Assembly: GCA_017618715.1 (NCBI GenBank)
Contig: JAFZTS010000012.1
Location: 1 to 64,000, forward strand
Length of the DNA: 64,000 nt
Direction: 5' to 3'
From: Bacteroidales bacterium
GTDB taxonomy: Bacteria; Bacteroidota; Bacteroidia; Bacteroidales; UBA3663
The notes below the pieces were generated by a model that did not search any database, had not been told where the DNA came from, and worked only from the letters and a program-made list of their open reading frames with translations. Both the position numbers and the translations under genes were made by a program. Position 1 is the first letter of the stretch, and every line of letters starts with the position of its first letter. This document shows positions 9,510 to 19,000 of this stretch, in pieces.

Positions 9510-11063
9510 ATGAGTGCCAATAACAGCAAACTGTCGCCCCGTCAGAAGATGATCAACCTGATGTACATCGTCTTCCTGGCTATGGTGGCCATGAACGTAT
9601 CAGGCGATGTCCTCGAAGGCTTCAAGCATGTCGAGGATGCGCTCGATGCCAGTAATGCCGGAGCGCAGTCTCGCAATCAGAAACTATACCAAGAGTTCGA
9701 CCTCGCCCGAGAGAAGAACCCCGAGAAAGTGTCACGCTGGCACGACCATGCTCAGGAGGTTCGCTTGAGTGCCGAACAGCTTGTCAACTTCATCGACTCG
9801 CTCAAGCTCGAGATCGTTCGCTATGCCGATGGCAAAGACGGCGATCCCAGCAACATCGAGAACCGCGAGAACCTTGAAGCTGTCAACCAAGTCATGCTTT
9901 CGCCAATCAAAGGAGAGGGTGCCATACTGCGCAAACGACTCGAAGCCTACAAGGAACAACTTGTCGCCTTCCTCCCCGAAGCTGACGCACGTGTCGTAGC
10001 CAACTACCTCGACACGTCGAAGACAGGCTCCACCTTCGCAAGCTGGGAAGACCAGATGTTCGAGAACATCCCCGTCGCTGCCGCCGTCACCATCCTTGCC
10101 AAGATACAAGGCGACGTACGCAATGCCGAAGGACAGGCTGTCGAAAGCCTCATGCAGAGCATCGACCGTGGTGATGTGCGTGTCAATCAGGTCAGTGCAT
10201 TCGTGATCCCAAATTCACGCAATGTGATGCGCGGTTCCGTATATGAAGCGCAGATCGTCATGGCTGCCGTCGATACCACCCAAACACCCAATATCTATAT
10301 CGGCGACAAACTCTACAATCCTGCCAAACAGGGCTACTATAGTGTGACTGCCGGACGCGAAGGCATCCAGACCCTGCAAGGATACCTCGAAGTCGATAAA
10401 CCTGATGGAACGACCGAGAAACTGCCTTTCGAATCGACCTATTTTGTCAGCGAACCCGTTGCTACCGTTTCGAACACGATGATGAACGTGATGTATGCCG
10501 GCATCGACAACCCGCTGTCAATCTCCGTTCCTGGTGTAGCAGCCGGACAGGTCAGCGCATCGATGACCAATGGTACACTCTCGCGCACGGCATCAGGTTG
10601 GGTAGCCAAGCCCAGGACCGTCGATCAGGATGCCGTCATCACCGTGACAGCCAATCAGAACGGACGCACCATGACCGTCAGTCAAACATCCTTCCGCGTA
10701 CGCCGTCTGCCCGATCCCACACCTTATCTTTTGTGCAAGGATGCCGCAGGCAATTCGGTGCGATATAAAGGTGGTTCGCCCATCTCGAAACAGGCATTGC
10801 TCAATGCAGGAGGTATCCATGCCGCCATCGACGATGGTCTGCTCAACGTCGAGTTCACCGTCAAGTCGTTCCGTATCGACATCTTCGACTCAATGGGCAA
10901 CGACATTCCCGAGGACAGCCAGACGTCGGCCTACTCCGAACGCCAGCGCACGGCTATCAGCCGCCTGCAACGTGGCAAGAAGTTCTTCATCACCCGCGTC
11001 AAGGCGGTCGGTCCCGACGGTATCGAACGTACCCTTTCGCCCATCGAAGTCGTCGTCAATTGA
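9510..11063 (+). CDS. gldM: Type IX secretion motor shaft protein GldM/PorM
   Basis: A protein of 517 residues. A short cytoplasmic start (SPRQKMINLMYIVFLAMVAM) runs into a single transmembrane helix at about 15-35, followed by a long periplasmic region. That region has a helical first domain at about 40-220 and beta-rich domains up to the C-terminus, matching the four periplasmic domains D1-D4 of GldM. It should span the periplasm as a dimer and couple the GldL motor to the GldK/N ring. It is translated directly after the 9-bp repeat spacer. Confidence 0.96.
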   Translation: MSANNSKLSPRQKMINLMYIVFLAMVAMNVSGDVLEGFKHVEDALDASNAGAQSRNQKLYQEFDLAREKNPEKVSRWHDHAQEVRLSAEQLVNFIDSLKLEIVRYADGKDGDPSNIENRENLEAVNQVMLSPIKGEGAILRKRLEAYKEQLVAFLPEADARVVANYLDTSKTGSTFASWEDQMFENIPVAAAVTILAKIQGDVRNAEGQAVESLMQSIDRGDVRVNQVSAFVIPNSRNVMRGSVYEAQIVMAAVDTTQTPNIYIGDKLYNPAKQGYYSVTAGREGIQTLQGYLEVDKPDGTTEKLPFESTYFVSEPVATVSNTMMNVMYAGIDNPLSISVPGVAAGQVSASMTNGTLSRTASGWVAKPRTVDQDAVITVTANQNGRTMTVSQTSFRVRRLPDPTPYLLCKDAAGNSVRYKGGSPISKQALLNAGGIHAAIDDGLLNVEFTVKSFRIDIFDSMGNDIPEDSQTSAYSERQRTAISRLQRGKKFFITRVKAVGPDGIERTLSPIEVVVN

Positions 11064-11121
11064 TTGACTATTTTCGACTACTCAAAATTGTTATTTGTCA
11101 ATTGTTAATTATATATTAATA

Positions 11122-12477
11122 ATGAAACATATCATCCGTCTGATCATGCTCACACTCATGCTGGGCATCGTCATGCCAGAAGCCACGGCACAGGTCAGCG
11201 TGCGTCGTTCCAGCAGTTCTCGCAGCTCGTCCGCTTCGACACCGAAGAAGAAGGACAAGAACGATGACAAGAGAAAAGGAAAGGACGCAACTGCCAAACC
11301 CACCGAGATCCAAGGGTCTGTAGTGCCTTCCACACCCCCGACATCGAACGAGAGACAAACACCGACCGCAGTACGTCGCGCCGATGGCCCTATGCAGGAT
11401 GGTGCAGCCTCTCCGGCCCGTGTGACTCCCACCCGCAAGGTGCAGAAGAAGGAAGCAGCCCCCATCGTCGATGGCAACAGCCAGCGTCAGCAGTCGTTTG
11501 CCGAGTATCAGCGCAAGGAGGATGGCTTCATGCCCTGGCAGCATATCGTCTATCGCGAACTCGACATGGAGAACCCCATCAATGCCTCGCTCTACTATCC
11601 CGAGGAACCGATGGACGGTCTGACCAACCTCTTCCGCGTTATCCTCGACGGTATCTGCACCAATCGCTTGAACGCCTATGAATACCTGGATGGACGTGAA
11701 ATCTTCAACGAGAAATACGAGGTAAAGACCAAGGACATTCTCGACAAGTTCCAGATCCTTTATCAAGAGAAACCGGCCGTGGGACAAAACGGCAAGCCCA
11801 CCTACATCGTTGAAGAGATGGATGTGCCCTGCAACGAAGTGCTGAGCTATTTCATCAAGGAACGCTGGGAATTCAATCAGAAGACCTCGAAATACGGCCC
11901 TCGCATTCTCGCCATCTGCCCTGTAATGCACCGTATGGGTGATTACGGCGTAGGACAAGTGGTCAAGTATCCCATGTTCTGGCTCAACTACGAAGACCTT
12001 CGTCCCCTGCTTCGCGACCATCTCATCATGAGCGACGGTATGAACAATACCCCGCGCTTCACCATGGAGGAGTTCTTCACCCTCGAACAGTACAAGGGCG
12101 ACATCTACAAGGTGCAGAACACTCGCGGCCTTTCGCTGATGCAGCAATATCCCGATGCCGATACCCTCAAGATGATGCGCGCTAAGATCGAGGCCGAGCT
12201 TCGCGGATTCGGCGGCAGCATCTGGGTAGATGAAGAGGACGAAGCCGACCTTGCCGCCCAGGACAGCATCCGTGCTGCTCGTCGAGCCGAACGTCGTGCC
12301 AAGCGTGGTGAACCGGCAACCGCCTCGACAGGCGACGGCAAGAAGAATCGCCGAACGAAGGCCGAGGTCGATATGGCGGCCGTCGAGGAAGCCAAGGAAG
12401 CCAAGGAGGACGACATCGACAGCCGCATAGAATCGACAGGCAAAGCACATTCCGCACGTCGTTCAGCGCGTCGATAA
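11122..12477 (+). CDS. gldN: Type IX secretion ring protein GldN/PorN
   Basis: A protein of 451 residues from the ATG at 11122. The TTG at 11095 would add 9 residues before the signal peptide and lies in AT-rich spacer. The signal peptide ends near ATAQVS. A low-complexity Ser/Lys-rich stretch (about 25-60) and a Pro/Thr/Arg-rich linker come before the conserved body (about 130-390), with YRELDMENPINASLYYPEEP and GDYGVGQVVKYPMFWLNYED typical of GldN. The C-terminal 60 residues are strongly charged. By family it partners GldK in the periplasmic ring. It is the last gene of the porP-gldKLMN operon. Confidence 0.95.
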   Translation: MKHIIRLIMLTLMLGIVMPEATAQVSVRRSSSSRSSSASTPKKKDKNDDKRKGKDATAKPTEIQGSVVPSTPPTSNERQTPTAVRRADGPMQDGAASPARVTPTRKVQKKEAAPIVDGNSQRQQSFAEYQRKEDGFMPWQHIVYRELDMENPINASLYYPEEPMDGLTNLFRVILDGICTNRLNAYEYLDGREIFNEKYEVKTKDILDKFQILYQEKPAVGQNGKPTYIVEEMDVPCNEVLSYFIKERWEFNQKTSKYGPRILAICPVMHRMGDYGVGQVVKYPMFWLNYEDLRPLLRDHLIMSDGMNNTPRFTMEEFFTLEQYKGDIYKVQNTRGLSLMQQYPDADTLKMMRAKIEAELRGFGGSIWVDEEDEADLAAQDSIRAARRAERRAKRGEPATASTGDGKKNRRTKAEVDMAAVEEAKEAKEDDIDSRIESTGKAHSARRSARR

Positions 12478-12490
12478 AGACTATTCAAGC

Positions 12491-12510
12491 CCCGCCGGCA
12501 TCGGTGGGGT
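12491..12510 (+). terminator. GC-rich hairpin after gldN
   Basis: CCCCGCCG, a GCAT loop and CGGTGGGG pair over 8 bp with one G.T. No T tract follows, so it may pause or stabilise the transcript end rather than terminate it. Confidence 0.35.
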
Positions 12511-12554
12511 GATGTCGTATATAGAGCAAATGTAAATACTATAAATAAATCACT

Positions 12555-14174
12555 ATGTCAGAACAAATCAAGACACTTCGCGACTCAGCCGCCCTGCGTT
12601 GGACGGCGCTCCTCCTGTTGGCACTGGCCATGTTCTGTGCCTACATCTTCATGGACATCCTTTCGCCCATCAAGGACCTCATGCTCTCCGAGCGTGGTTG
12701 GGATTCCACGGCGTTCGGTACCATGCAAGGCTCGGAAACCTTCCTCAATGTCTTTGTCTTCTTCCTCATCTTCGCAGGCATCATCCTCGACAAGATGGGC
12801 GTACGTTTCACGGCCGTGCTCTCGGGTGCTGTCATGTTGACGGGTGCCCTCATCAAGTACTATGCCGTCAGCCAAAGTTTCATAGGCAGTGGACTTGAAA
12901 CATGGTTTACCAACAACCTCAACCACATCCCCATCTTCGAACAGCTGGGTGTCTCGCCCTTCTACGAGGGTATGCCGGCTTCGGCCAAGGTTGCCGCCTG
13001 CGGATTCATGATCTTCGGTTGCGGAGCCGAGATGGGAGGCATCACCGTGTCGCGTGGTATCGTCAAGTGGTTCAAGGGTCGCGAAATGGCCTTGGCCATG
13101 GGTTCCGAGATGGCTCTCGCCCGTCTGGGCGTTGCCACCTGTATGATTTTCTCGCCCTTCTTCGCCAAACTGGGCGGACACATCGACGTGTCGCGTTCCG
13201 TAGCCTTTGGCGTAGTGCTCCTTTGCATCGCCCTCATCATGTTCGTTGTCTATTTCTTCATGGACAAGAAGCTCGACGCACAAACCGGCGAAGCTGAAGA
13301 GAAGGACGATCCGTTCAAGGTGAGCGACATCGGCAAGATCCTCAGCAGCATGGGCTTCTGGCTCGTCTCCCTGCTCTGCGTGCTCTATTATTCTGCCATC
13401 TTCCCGTTCCAGAAGTATGCAGTCAACATGCTGCAGTGCAACCTGACCTTCTCCGAAATTCCAGCCGATTCGTTCTGGGCATCCACCTCAGTGACCATCG
13501 TACAGTACATTGTCATGCTTATCGTGGCAGCCACGGCCTTCATGTTCAACTTTATGAAGAACAAGAACACGAAGTACGGTGTGCTCTGCATCTCCATCAT
13601 CGCGCTCATCAGCTATTGCTACATGGGCTATATGCGTCAGTCGGCCGAGTCCATCTTTGCCGTGTTCCCGCTGCTTGCCGTGGGCATCACCCCCATCCTT
13701 GGCAAATATGTTGATTACAAGGGCAAGGCAGCCTCGATGCTCGTTCTCGGTTCGCTGCTCCTCATCGCCTGCCACCTCACCTTCGCCTTCATCCTGCCAC
13801 AATTCAAGGGCAACCAGGTGGGTGGTGTCATCGTAGCCTATCTGACCATCCTCGTCCTCGGCTCGTCATTCTCGCTGGTTCCCGCTTCGCTGTGGCCCTC
13901 TGTGCCGAAACTTGTTGAACCCAAGATCATCGGTTCGGCCTACGCGCTCATCTTCTGGATCCAGAACATCGGCCTGTGGCTCTTCCCGCTCCTCATCGGC
14001 AAGGTGCTCGATATGACCAACGAGGGAGTAACCGACCCAACCAAGTACGACTACACCTGGCCGCTCATCATGCTGGCTTGCTTAGGCGTGGCCGCCCTCA
14101 TCATCGGCCTCATCCTGAAGGCTGTGGACAAGAAGAAAGGCCTCGGCCTCGAATTGCCCAATGTGAAAGCATGA
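12555..14174 (+). CDS. Major facilitator superfamily transporter
   Basis: A protein of 539 residues with about 12 hydrophobic helices, from residue 15 to near the C-terminus. It has the MFS loop signature GIILDKMGVRF after the second helix and a matching motif in the second half (GKYVDYKGKAASM). A hydrophilic loop near 240-265 (KKLDAQTGEAEEKDD) separates the two halves. The length is somewhat above the usual 400-450. The stop codon overlaps the start of the kelch-AraC gene (ATGA), so the two are co-transcribed and may be functionally linked. The substrate cannot be assigned. Confidence 0.85.
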   Translation: MSEQIKTLRDSAALRWTALLLLALAMFCAYIFMDILSPIKDLMLSERGWDSTAFGTMQGSETFLNVFVFFLIFAGIILDKMGVRFTAVLSGAVMLTGALIKYYAVSQSFIGSGLETWFTNNLNHIPIFEQLGVSPFYEGMPASAKVAACGFMIFGCGAEMGGITVSRGIVKWFKGREMALAMGSEMALARLGVATCMIFSPFFAKLGGHIDVSRSVAFGVVLLCIALIMFVVYFFMDKKLDAQTGEAEEKDDPFKVSDIGKILSSMGFWLVSLLCVLYYSAIFPFQKYAVNMLQCNLTFSEIPADSFWASTSVTIVQYIVMLIVAATAFMFNFMKNKNTKYGVLCISIIALISYCYMGYMRQSAESIFAVFPLLAVGITPILGKYVDYKGKAASMLVLGSLLLIACHLTFAFILPQFKGNQVGGVIVAYLTILVLGSSFSLVPASLWPSVPKLVEPKIIGSAYALIFWIQNIGLWLFPLLIGKVLDMTNEGVTDPTKYDYTWPLIMLACLGVAALIIGLILKAVDKKKGLGLELPNVKA

Positions 14175-15868
14175 CGTTTTGCGCCATCCATATCCGCATA
14201 CTGACGCTGCTGTGGCTCTTTGTCATGGCAGCGCCATCTGTATCCGCATCCACCCCACCCGACAGCATATCGGCGAGTTGTCCCATCGAGAAAATCGAAG
14301 TTCACCGACTGCCCGACCTCAACGTGCCGCGTGCCGGCCATAACGTCTTCTGCGCCAATGGCGAAATCATTGTTGTGGGCGGGCATACCGACGGTTTCAT
14401 CCCTACGGCCACGGCCGAGTACTATAAGGAGGGTGCATGGCACCTAGTGAACACCGTTTATGAACACGACGACAGCTTTGCAGTGGTGCTTTCGTCGGGC
14501 AAGGTGCTTATTGCCGGTGGGCATGAGAAACATTTGGGTATCGGACAGACCTTCGTAGCCGAGATGTACGATCCTGTCACCCACACCTTCGAAGGGTTCG
14601 GATGCATGGATAGCAAGCGCAGTCTGGCCAGCGGCACCGAGATCGACAATGGACGTGTAGTGATTGCGGGCAACCATTATGCCGACGATGCCATCGAATG
14701 TTTCGACGGCGATAAGAATTTCGCTCCCGTGAAGAATGTTACCATTGGGCGAAACTACCCCTACATCCTTCGCATTGCCAACGATGATGCAATCATCTTC
14801 GGTGCATACAACACGAAATACGAGCATATCTCCGAGATGTGGGTCGATCGTGTGAAGAGTGAGTCCTTTCGCGTACCATTGTTGGACATGTGGCATCCGC
14901 TCCCCCTTACTGGTAACGACCCAAGCGATATCAGCTCCATCGGCGATGTGCAGAAGGGTGACTATTCCTATCTCCTTGCCGCAAAGAACGACGACGGACA
15001 ATTGGCTATCGTTCTGGTTCAAGACACGATATTCTCGCTCCTGCCCACCAATGTCGCCATTCCCACCGAAAGCCAGTGGGGGAAAGTCACCTATTACAGT
15101 GCACTTTTCTCCGATAGGAACGCACACAAGGCATACGTTTTGGGCTACGATACCGACCTTCGCTGCTATGTGCTCTGTATCGATTACAGTACCGTCCCAA
15201 GGGGTGGAAAGGCTGCCCTATCGTTGCGCTATACCGACCCGCTGCCCGACATGGGCTTCGACAAGCCGATGCTGACATCCGACGGCGACATCATACTGTC
15301 AGGAGGCATCCACGACTCCAATTTCCATCCGCTTCGCTCCGTATTCCTGCTCTCTCTAAGCGGTAAATGGCAAGATTCGGCGACATCACACTCGTTCTGG
15401 TCGCATATCTTGCCGTGGATAACTTTGTTGCTCATCTTCGCCTTGGTTTGTGCCATCTCCGTTAGTTATCGTCGCCGAAAAGGTTTACAAGCCCAGCCTT
15501 CCGAATCCGAAGACGATACCTCATCCATCGACTATGCCAAAAGGCTGATGCAATCCATCGACCACGCCATGATCGAGAAGCAGCTGTTCCTAAACAGCGA
15601 ACTGAAACTGACTGACGTAGCTGTCGAACTGGATATGACACCCCGCAATCTCGCCGAATGCATCAAAGTCAGTGAGGGAAGTTCTTTCGCACAATACGTC
15701 AACAAATATCGTGTTGAATATGCCAAACGCCTGCTTCTCGAACAGCCTGAGAAGAAACTTACCAATGTGGCCATCGAATCTGGTTTCGCCAATGAGACCT
15801 CTTTCTTCCGCACCTTCAAATCCATTACAGGAACGACACCACGCGAATGGTTGGCTTTAAAAAATTAG
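14171..15868 (+). CDS. Kelch-sensor/transmembrane/AraC-type regulator
   Basis: A protein of 565 residues starting at the ATG that overlaps the transporter stop by 4 bp. A longer frame from 13976 would run inside the transporter. Residues 1-30 form a signal peptide. About 50-400 carry kelch-type beta-propeller repeats (IIVVGGHTDG, VLIAGGHE, RVVIAGNHYAD, IILSGGIHDS). One transmembrane helix lies at about 410-430 (ILPWITLLLIFALVCAISVS). A C-terminal AraC/XylS double helix-turn-helix fills about 465-565 (KLTNVAIESGFANETSFFRT then F). The inferred topology is a periplasmic sensor with a cytoplasmic DNA-binding domain, like a hybrid two-component system stripped of its kinase. A terminator follows at 15899. 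Confidence 0.85.
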   Translation: MTFCAIHIRILTLLWLFVMAAPSVSASTPPDSISASCPIEKIEVHRLPDLNVPRAGHNVFCANGEIIVVGGHTDGFIPTATAEYYKEGAWHLVNTVYEHDDSFAVVLSSGKVLIAGGHEKHLGIGQTFVAEMYDPVTHTFEGFGCMDSKRSLASGTEIDNGRVVIAGNHYADDAIECFDGDKNFAPVKNVTIGRNYPYILRIANDDAIIFGAYNTKYEHISEMWVDRVKSESFRVPLLDMWHPLPLTGNDPSDISSIGDVQKGDYSYLLAAKNDDGQLAIVLVQDTIFSLLPTNVAIPTESQWGKVTYYSALFSDRNAHKAYVLGYDTDLRCYVLCIDYSTVPRGGKAALSLRYTDPLPDMGFDKPMLTSDGDIILSGGIHDSNFHPLRSVFLLSLSGKWQDSATSHSFWSHILPWITLLLIFALVCAISVSYRRRKGLQAQPSESEDDTSSIDYAKRLMQSIDHAMIEKQLFLNSELKLTDVAVELDMTPRNLAECIKVSEGSSFAQYVNKYRVEYAKRLLLEQPEKKLTNVAIESGFANETSFFRTFKSITGTTPREWLALKN

Positions 15869-15898
15869 AAAAAGTCCTTTTTACTTGTATTTACACCA

Positions 15899-15936
15899 AA
15901 AAGACTAACAATTTCTGCATTGTTAGTCTTTTTTCA
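15899..15936 (+). terminator. Rho-independent terminator after the kelch-AraC gene
   Basis: A perfect stem AAGACTAACAAT/ATTGTTAGTCTT around a TTCTGC loop, with flanking A and T runs that lengthen the stem and supply the T tract. Confidence 0.85.
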
Positions 15937-15968
15937 TTTTTTGTAAGTCTAATTTCCAAATAATTCAG

Positions 15969-15976
15969 TATTTTTG
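15969..15976 (+). promoter_or_regulatory. Promoter -7 box of the large repeat surface protein
   Basis: TATTTTTG, 48 bp before the start codon. A TTTG at 15940-15943 is 25 bp upstream, longer than the usual 19-21 bp spacing. Confidence 0.45.
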
Positions 15977-16024
15977 CACCATAGAAATCTATCCTAACAA
16001 TCCATTTACCAAAACAACACGCCT

Positions 16025-19000
16025 ATGAAAACCCGAAACATTTACCTCTTATTGTCAGCGTTATTGACGCTTGTAATGCCGGCCATCTCCAATGCACAGA
16101 CACTGCAGGATGGCGACCAAAAGACCGGGCATTTCACCGACACGCAACGTGTGACATGGTACACCCTCAATGTCACCACCGAGGGCGAAGTGACCATCAC
16201 CGCACGTCCCGTCAGCAACGTCCGCATCGATGGTCTCGATATCTACGCCTACGTAAATGGCGAGAACAAATATCGCACAAATGCAAGTTCCGTCGATGGC
16301 GTCCGCACTCTCATCTGCTCCGATCTTGGCATCGGCACCTACAAAATCAAAGTATCCGGTGCACCCACAGGATCAGCCACTAGTGGCACCTACCAGATTT
16401 CTTGCTCATTCGTAGAGCCTGCAATCAAAAGTGACCCTGAGCCCAACAACACCTGGCGTGAGGCCTCACTCATCAACGACGGCGTGGCACAGCAGGGCCG
16501 TTTGGGCTATGACTTCTACAATTCGCGCGACAATGTGGACTGGTTCTGTCTCGTAGTCAAGGAGGACGGAAAACTCACCTTCGAGACCAAGAGCGATCAA
16601 TCCTTGCGATTGGGTAATCTGACCCTTTATACGCTCAAGGCCGATGGCACAGATGTCAATTACCGCACCAACAAGGATATGGACGGTTACAACAAGGACA
16701 CCACCCTCGTTTTCGAGATTCCTAACGTCTCTGCAGGAACCTATTACATCAAGCAAGATCAGTATCGTGGCTATGGTGGTTACCAGCTTACCTATTACTT
16801 CACCTCCCACAGCGAAGAAGCCGACCCCGAACCCAACGATGAATGGGCTAAAGCCATCGAGTTGAAGGCCGGACCTTCCGTAACAGGTCAATTGGGTTAT
16901 GACTACCAAAACTCCACCGATACGAAGGATTGGTATCGCATCGAAGTGCCCGACGAGGGAGCTGTGACACTGACTACTTCTTCCGAAACCACCCTGCGTC
17001 TCGGACATCTGACGCTCTACACTCTCAAGGCCGACGGTTCGAATGTCGATTACCGCACCAACAAGGACATGGACGGCTACAACAAGGACACCACCATCGT
17101 CTTCACTATTGTCGATTGCGCACCAGGCAGCTATTACCTTCGTCTGGAGCACTATCGCGGCTATGGTACCTATTCCATCAAATACACCTTCAACGCCAAC
17201 AGCTATCCTAAGGATCCCGAGCCCAACAACACATGGTCAGATGCATCCGAGATTGCACAAGGCGCAACCATTCAGGGACGATTGGGCTATTACTACCACA
17301 ATGACACCGATGCCGCCGACTGGTACAAGATTGTAGTGCCAGACGAAGGAACAGTGCGATTCACCACCTCCTCTGAAACCACCCTGCGTCTCAACCATCT
17401 GACGCTCTACACACTCAAGGCCGACGGCACGAACGTCGATTACCGCACCAACAAGGATATGGACGGCTACAACAAGGATACCACCATCGTCTTCTCCATC
17501 GTCGATTGTGCTCCAGGCACCTACTACCTGCGTCAAGATCACTATCGCGGCTATGGTGGCTACAAGCTGAAGTACGAGTTCATCCCCAATGCCTACGGTG
17601 CGGATGCAAAAGAAAACGACACGTGGGACGGAGCTACCGAACTGACGAGTGGCACGACCGCTCAAGGCCGTTTGGGTTACTTCTACCACAATGATACCGA
17701 TGCCGCCGACTGGTACATGTTCGAAGTGCCCGCCGATGGTCAGGCTGTATTCACTACCAACACCGAAACCACCCTGCGTCTCGGCCATCTAACGCTCTAC
17801 ACTCTCAAGGCCGACGGCACGAACGTCGATTACCGCACCAACAAAGATATGGACGGCTATGAGAAAGACACCACCGTCATATTCACCGTGTCCGACCTTG
17901 CCCCAGGCATTTACTACCTGCGTCTGGATCGCTATCGCGGCTACGGTGGCTATTCCTTCACTTATCGCTTCAACAAGAACCCTTATTGGCGCGAGAAGAT
18001 CGACAACGACAACTTCAATGGACGAGTAACCCTTGAGAAGGGCAAGACTGTCTATACCACGTTGGGATATAACTATCACTCCAGCACGAATAGCACCGAC
18101 TGGTACGACCTCGGCACCTATCATAGAGATGTAATTGATGTCACCATCTGTCCCGACACCACAGGCACCCTCAACATAGGCATCGTCGATTGGTACAAGT
18201 GGGACGGAACCTACAACGACAATGGAACTCCACATACTACATGGCTCAAGGGCGATCGTGTAGAACGCAGTCGTATCACTACATCCTATTATAACAATAC
18301 TGACGACGAGACACACCTCATCCTCAAGGTGAACCGTCAATCCGGCTATGGCGGCTACAGTATCGTGTTGGGCGAAGACGAAGAGGAAATGGCAGCCAAG
18401 GGCCCACTTTATGCTTACTACGCCGGTCTGCACATCATCGTAGGTGGTCGCAACACTGTGCGCAAGGGTGTGGCTTGCTACAACCCCATCACCATCTGCA
18501 ACACCAGCGACTGGCCAACCATGCCAACCGCACTTGTTCTCGCTGCCACCGACGACATCCACATCATCGGCTTCGAGATGCAAAGCGACATCGGCAAGAT
18601 CTACCTGCCTGCCGACAGCGTACTCATCGAGGGCGAGGATTGTGAGAATACCGCCGTCTTCATCGTGCCGCGCCTCGATCCATGGCAATTCTATACATTC
18701 ACGCTCGTCAGCGAAGGTTTAGGCGACATCAACTTCATACCCATCCGTCCGGATGAAGATCCTGCCGAGCGGGTGCGTGCCTTCGAACCCATTACCGCGT
18801 CCGTTGTATTAGCCTTTGTGGTCGATTGTGCATGGGACATCGTGCAAGACCAGCTCGGTATCGACCACTTCATCTCACGTACTGCAGGAGAGGTACTTGC
18901 TCTCAACGAGCATGAGGAACAACAGTACCGCAAGTTCCTCAACCTCACCTACGAACAGTATCATGGCGAGCAGCCCGGCGTGGCAGCCTATACCGCCAAG

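Noticed and set aside
8561..9529. Minus-strand open frame opposite gldL
   Set aside because: An antisense shadow of a strongly biased gene; the translation is a low-complexity mix without motifs.
11116..12450. Long minus-strand open frame (444 codons) opposite gldN
   Set aside because: A codon-bias shadow: the plus-strand gldN has a recognised family and signal peptide, while the antisense reading has neither promoter nor family features.
13976..14170. Upstream start for the kelch-AraC protein
   Set aside because: It lies inside the transporter gene in another frame, whereas the ATGA overlap at 14171 gives a proper signal peptide.
16466..18688. Antisense open frames inside the repeat surface protein
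   Set aside because: They recur with the 390-bp DNA period and simply mirror the sense repeats.
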